Source: a virus. Taken from it: DNA of 48,652 nucleotides. Under the pieces are notes generated by a model that saw only the letters and a list, made by a program, of their open reading frames with translations, did no database searches and had not been told where the DNA came from. Below are positions 46,116-48,652 of this stretch, piece after piece. The stretch lies in the IMG/VR virus record IMGVR_UViG_3300046642_000078, positions 1 to 48,652 of that record. One strand, given 5' to 3'. The stretch's first letter is position 1; every line of letters starts with the position of its first letter. Made by a program: the position numbers and the translations under genes.

Positions 46116-48524
46116 GTGTCCTACGTCATTTTCGACGTTGAAACGAGCATCGCTAAATACATGAAGCGAAAAGCTAGCCCGTTCCACCCTGATAACTTTG
46201 TAGTTGTGTCCGGGTGGAAGCGACAGGGCGGAGAGATTTACGGGGAGTACTTCGGGCGCGGACCTAGACCGTTTGATTGGTTTACGAAGCTGCTAAAGGA
46301 TACAACCCTGCTAGTTGGATTCAACATTAAGTTTGATATTCTGTACGCAATCAAAGAACCGCAGAACTACGATAGTTGGATGGAGTTCGTAGCGCGTGGC
46401 GGTAATGTGTGGGATTGTCAGTTAGCGGAATACCTGCTACAAGGAATGCAGCCTAGTTCTCAAATGCTGTCTCTTGACGAGATAGTAGTAGCGTATGGAG
46501 GTAACGTAAAGATTGATGAAGTCCGCGCACTTTGGGAAGCCGGGATAGACACACCGGACATTGATAAAGACCTATTGATGCGTTACCTAGTGGGTGACGA
46601 ATCAGGGCTAGGTGATATCGGCAATACGGAAAAAATCTTTCTAGGGCAGCTTGCTAAGGCTAGAAAGAGCGGACAGGTTAAGTCCATTTTGATGAACAAC
46701 GGGTCTTTACTCGCTACTATCGAAATGGAAAAAAATGGCATGTACGTTAATAAGGAGTTAGGGCTTAAGCTAGCTGGAGAGCTTAAGACTGAACTTGAAC
46801 GTATCACCACAGAGCTACGCCAGTATCTTCCCTCTGATTTACCCTTTGATTTCAATTGGTCTAACCGCTATCACCTTAGTCCGCTGATCTTTGGCGGTAA
46901 GGTGAAGTATGCTAAGCGTACGCCTATCCTCAACGAAGACGGAACGCAGGCATACACGCAGAAGGAGGAGAAGCACGTAGTACTTAAGGAAGTTGCTAGC
47001 GTTAACGTAGTAGACGGCAAGCGAGAAGTTACCTACAAGACTATGGCGGTAGAGGACTATAACCGCTTGGCCCACCAACCGGAAGCACACCGTTTCCTAT
47101 CCGGTAAGAACGCGGGTGAGTACAAGACTAAGACCATCAAGTGTGACGACTTGACTAAGCCTAAGTCCGCTATGCGTGACTACTTCTACGAGTTCAAGGG
47201 ACACACGGAACCTAAAGAGGAGTGGGCCAGTAGTACGGAAGGCCTGTACTCCGTGGCGGAGGAAGTTATCACGCTGCTAGGTGTGCGTAACATCCCGTTC
47301 CTTAAGACTCTGGCTAGCGTTGCTAAGTTGTCCAAAGATTTGACCACCTATTATATTTCACTGGACGAAAAGACTGGTGAGTATAAAGGGATGCTTACGC
47401 TAGTCGGTATCGATAGCATTATTCACCACAGCATTAACCACACGTCTACAGTAACCGCGCGTTTCTCCTCGTCTAATCCTAACCTCCAGAACGTACCTAA
47501 AGGGCAGATGGACGAAGTAACCGGAGAGCTTCTGTCCGGTAGCCAGGTTAAGACGGTGTTTATCTCCCGCTTTGGTGTGGACGGCCAAATTGTGCAGTCT
47601 GACTTTACCGCGCTAGAAGTGTACGTGCAGGCTATCTTGACTGGCTGTACGCAGCTTATAGAGGACTTGAAAGCCGGTTTAGATATGCACTGCGTGCGCG
47701 TCTCGCAGAAGGAAGGGATTACCTACGAGGAAGCTTACCGCCTGTGCGTGGTTGAGAAGGTGCAGCCGTGGCCTAAGAAGCGTACGGAGGCTAAGGTGTT
47801 CTCCTTCCAACGTGCCTACGGTGCTGGTGCGCAGAAGATCGCGGATAGCACGGGTATGGACATTGAAGATGTTAAGGCGTTGATTCGTGCGGAGGAGATT
47901 CGCTACCCGGAACTGGCTGCGTATAACAAGGCTAAAGAGGAGCGCATTAAGAAGTCCCGTAGACCTACGCAGAACATCCAACCGCACCCGGAAGTAAAGG
48001 GGCTTATGTGCCAGCTTGGCAAGGGCTACAGCTTTACACCTGATAACAAGGTGTACAGCTACCGTGAGTCTCCCGCTCCTGGCTGGCTGATTCGTCAAGG
48101 CGGTATGCCGCAGTCATTCAGCCCTACGGAAATTGCTAACTACGAGGTACAGGGCGCTGGTGGCGAGTGGGCCAAGGCTGCTATGTGGCTGGCTATTCGC
48201 GCATTCTATGCACGTAAGAACTTTGGCGGTAAGGCGTTGCTGGTTAATCAGGTTCACGACGCTTTGTATATGGATGCTAGTAAGGACGTTCTTAACGAGG
48301 CTTCCGCGCTACTCCATGCTTGCATGCTTGCGGCTAGCGACTTCACAGAATGGTACTTCGGATGGAAGGTAACAGTACCCGTGCCTAGCGTAACGGTACA
48401 CGGTAACTCAATGATGGAGGAGAACGGCTTTACTGGCGAGTTCGACACACTAGCGGACAAGTTGCGCGTTGATTTACGCAAGCAGTATATGAGCGGCTAC
48501 ACGCCCTCTTTTCTTACCCACTAA
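46116..48524 (+). CDS. Family A DNA polymerase with 3'-5' exonuclease domain (802 aa)
   Basis: Start taken as GTG 46116, seven bases after TAGGAG; an upstream in-frame GTG lies inside the HNH gene. Exonuclease: FDVETS (Asp7, Glu9) and LVGFNIKFDILYA. Polymerase: motif A QSDFTALEVYVQ with Asp about 496, motif B region KRTEAKVFSFQRAYGAG, motif C NQVHDALYMD with Asp about 715. Motif C has Ala where most family A enzymes have Glu (HDE). The middle has a phage-specific insertion (about residues 255-360). Replicative polymerase of the phage. Confidence 0.95.
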   Translation: MSYVIFDVETSIAKYMKRKASPFHPDNFVVVSGWKRQGGEIYGEYFGRGPRPFDWFTKLLKDTTLLVGFNIKFDILYAIKEPQNYDSWMEFVARGGNVWDCQLAEYLLQGMQPSSQMLSLDEIVVAYGGNVKIDEVRALWEAGIDTPDIDKDLLMRYLVGDESGLGDIGNTEKIFLGQLAKARKSGQVKSILMNNGSLLATIEMEKNGMYVNKELGLKLAGELKTELERITTELRQYLPSDLPFDFNWSNRYHLSPLIFGGKVKYAKRTPILNEDGTQAYTQKEEKHVVLKEVASVNVVDGKREVTYKTMAVEDYNRLAHQPEAHRFLSGKNAGEYKTKTIKCDDLTKPKSAMRDYFYEFKGHTEPKEEWASSTEGLYSVAEEVITLLGVRNIPFLKTLASVAKLSKDLTTYYISLDEKTGEYKGMLTLVGIDSIIHHSINHTSTVTARFSSSNPNLQNVPKGQMDEVTGELLSGSQVKTVFISRFGVDGQIVQSDFTALEVYVQAILTGCTQLIEDLKAGLDMHCVRVSQKEGITYEEAYRLCVVEKVQPWPKKRTEAKVFSFQRAYGAGAQKIADSTGMDIEDVKALIRAEEIRYPELAAYNKAKEERIKKSRRPTQNIQPHPEVKGLMCQLGKGYSFTPDNKVYSYRESPAPGWLIRQGGMPQSFSPTEIANYEVQGAGGEWAKAAMWLAIRAFYARKNFGGKALLVNQVHDALYMDASKDVLNEASALLHACMLAASDFTEWYFGWKVTVPVPSVTVHGNSMMEENGFTGEFDTLADKLRVDLRKQYMSGYTPSFLTH

Positions 48525-48525
48525 T

Positions 48526-48652
48526 ACTTAGGATTACGATACATGGCGCTTGACCTTAAAGCAAAGATTGCAGAAGCAAAGAAGACTGGCCCGAACATGA
48601 CGGAAGCACAGGCAGGCGGTGGAGACTATACGCCTCCTGCCGTTGGCTTGGC
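48526..48652. repeat. Right copy of the 127-bp terminal repeat with partial SSB-like gene
   Basis: Exact copy of 1-127, including the ATG at 48543 and the first 110 bases of the SSB-like gene, cut off by the window end. It is the same sequence counted twice and not a second gene. Confidence 0.93.

Noticed and set aside
1-48525. A CI-like or other classical helix-turn-helix repressor
   Set aside because: No long or small frame showed a convincing repressor signature; the only clear HTH is in the tail of the HNH nuclease at 45667.
1-48525. PurZ (adenylosuccinate synthetase-like) for a 2-aminoadenine system
   Set aside because: No protein with the synthetase P-loop pattern or length is present, so the dATP/dGTP-hydrolase-like gene alone does not support base replacement.
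1-48525. CRISPR array, insertion sequence or transposase
   Set aside because: No regularly spaced direct repeats and no transposase-like protein were seen; mobile content is limited to HNH genes and recombinases.

Overview
The window is one complete tailed-phage genome, a temperate-looking siphovirus, linearised from a circular assembly. The last 127 bases (48526-48652) repeat bases 1-127 exactly, so the non-redundant genome is 48,525 bp and the DNA polymerase gene at the right end runs on into the gene at the left end. No bacterial chromosomal gene was recognised. The gene set is a hybrid: T7-like replication and transcription enzymes (single-subunit RNA polymerase, family A DNA polymerase, primase, helicase, ATP ligase, FEN exonuclease), an HK97-like head (terminase, portal, protease, capsid) and a lambda-like non-contractile tail (J, I, K, L, M, tape measure, G/GT frameshift). 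A tyrosine integrase is present. The host is most likely a Gram-negative proteobacterium, inferred from the lambda-type tail tip, the SAR endolysin and the Rz/Rz1 spanins; the genus cannot be named.

Layout on the circle. A long plus-strand early/replication block runs from about 36265 through 48524 and across the junction to 7577. It begins with small unknown proteins, three of them tandem relatives, then encodes primase, helicase, ligase, a nucleotidyltransferase, an HD hydrolase, DNA polymerase, a putative SSB, exonuclease, endonuclease VII, a DnaQ-type exonuclease, two nucleotide-pool enzymes, a methyltransferase-like protein and finally the phage RNA polymerase. Two short plus-strand cassettes of small proteins follow (7663-8256 and 8823-9814), one encoding a ribosome-modulation-factor-like protein. 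The minus strand carries the late genes: terminase, protease, capsid, portal, connectors, tail (33022 down to 13101), then holin, Rz, Rz1 and a metallopeptidase-like protein, the integrase and, at 8713-8219, the endolysin. A small secreted protein with its own promoter and terminator sits on the plus strand between tail and lysis genes. The region 33-36.3 kb is the control/insertion region: two HNH genes in an AT-rich island, a structured non-coding stretch, a degenerate recombinase and a roughly 740-bp divergent regulatory region.

How it may work. Five sigma70-type promoters (7597, 8757, 12649, 35797 on plus; 35570 on minus) each have TTGACA or a one-base variant, a 17-bp spacer and a -10 box. 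Three of them carry a GGGAC-N7-AGTCC palindrome directly against the -35, which suggests one regulator acting on early operons, accessory cassettes and possibly the divergent lysis genes. Host polymerase would then transcribe the early block, whose last gene is the phage RNA polymerase; late-gene promoters for that enzyme were not identified.

The most striking pattern is the number and placement of homing-type HNH genes. There are seven besides the probable packaging HNH, and six of them lie immediately upstream of a hallmark gene (RNA polymerase, portal, protease, primase, helicase, DNA polymerase), in four cases with the downstream ATG inside the 3' end of the HNH gene. Two of them also copy the last codons of the gene upstream.
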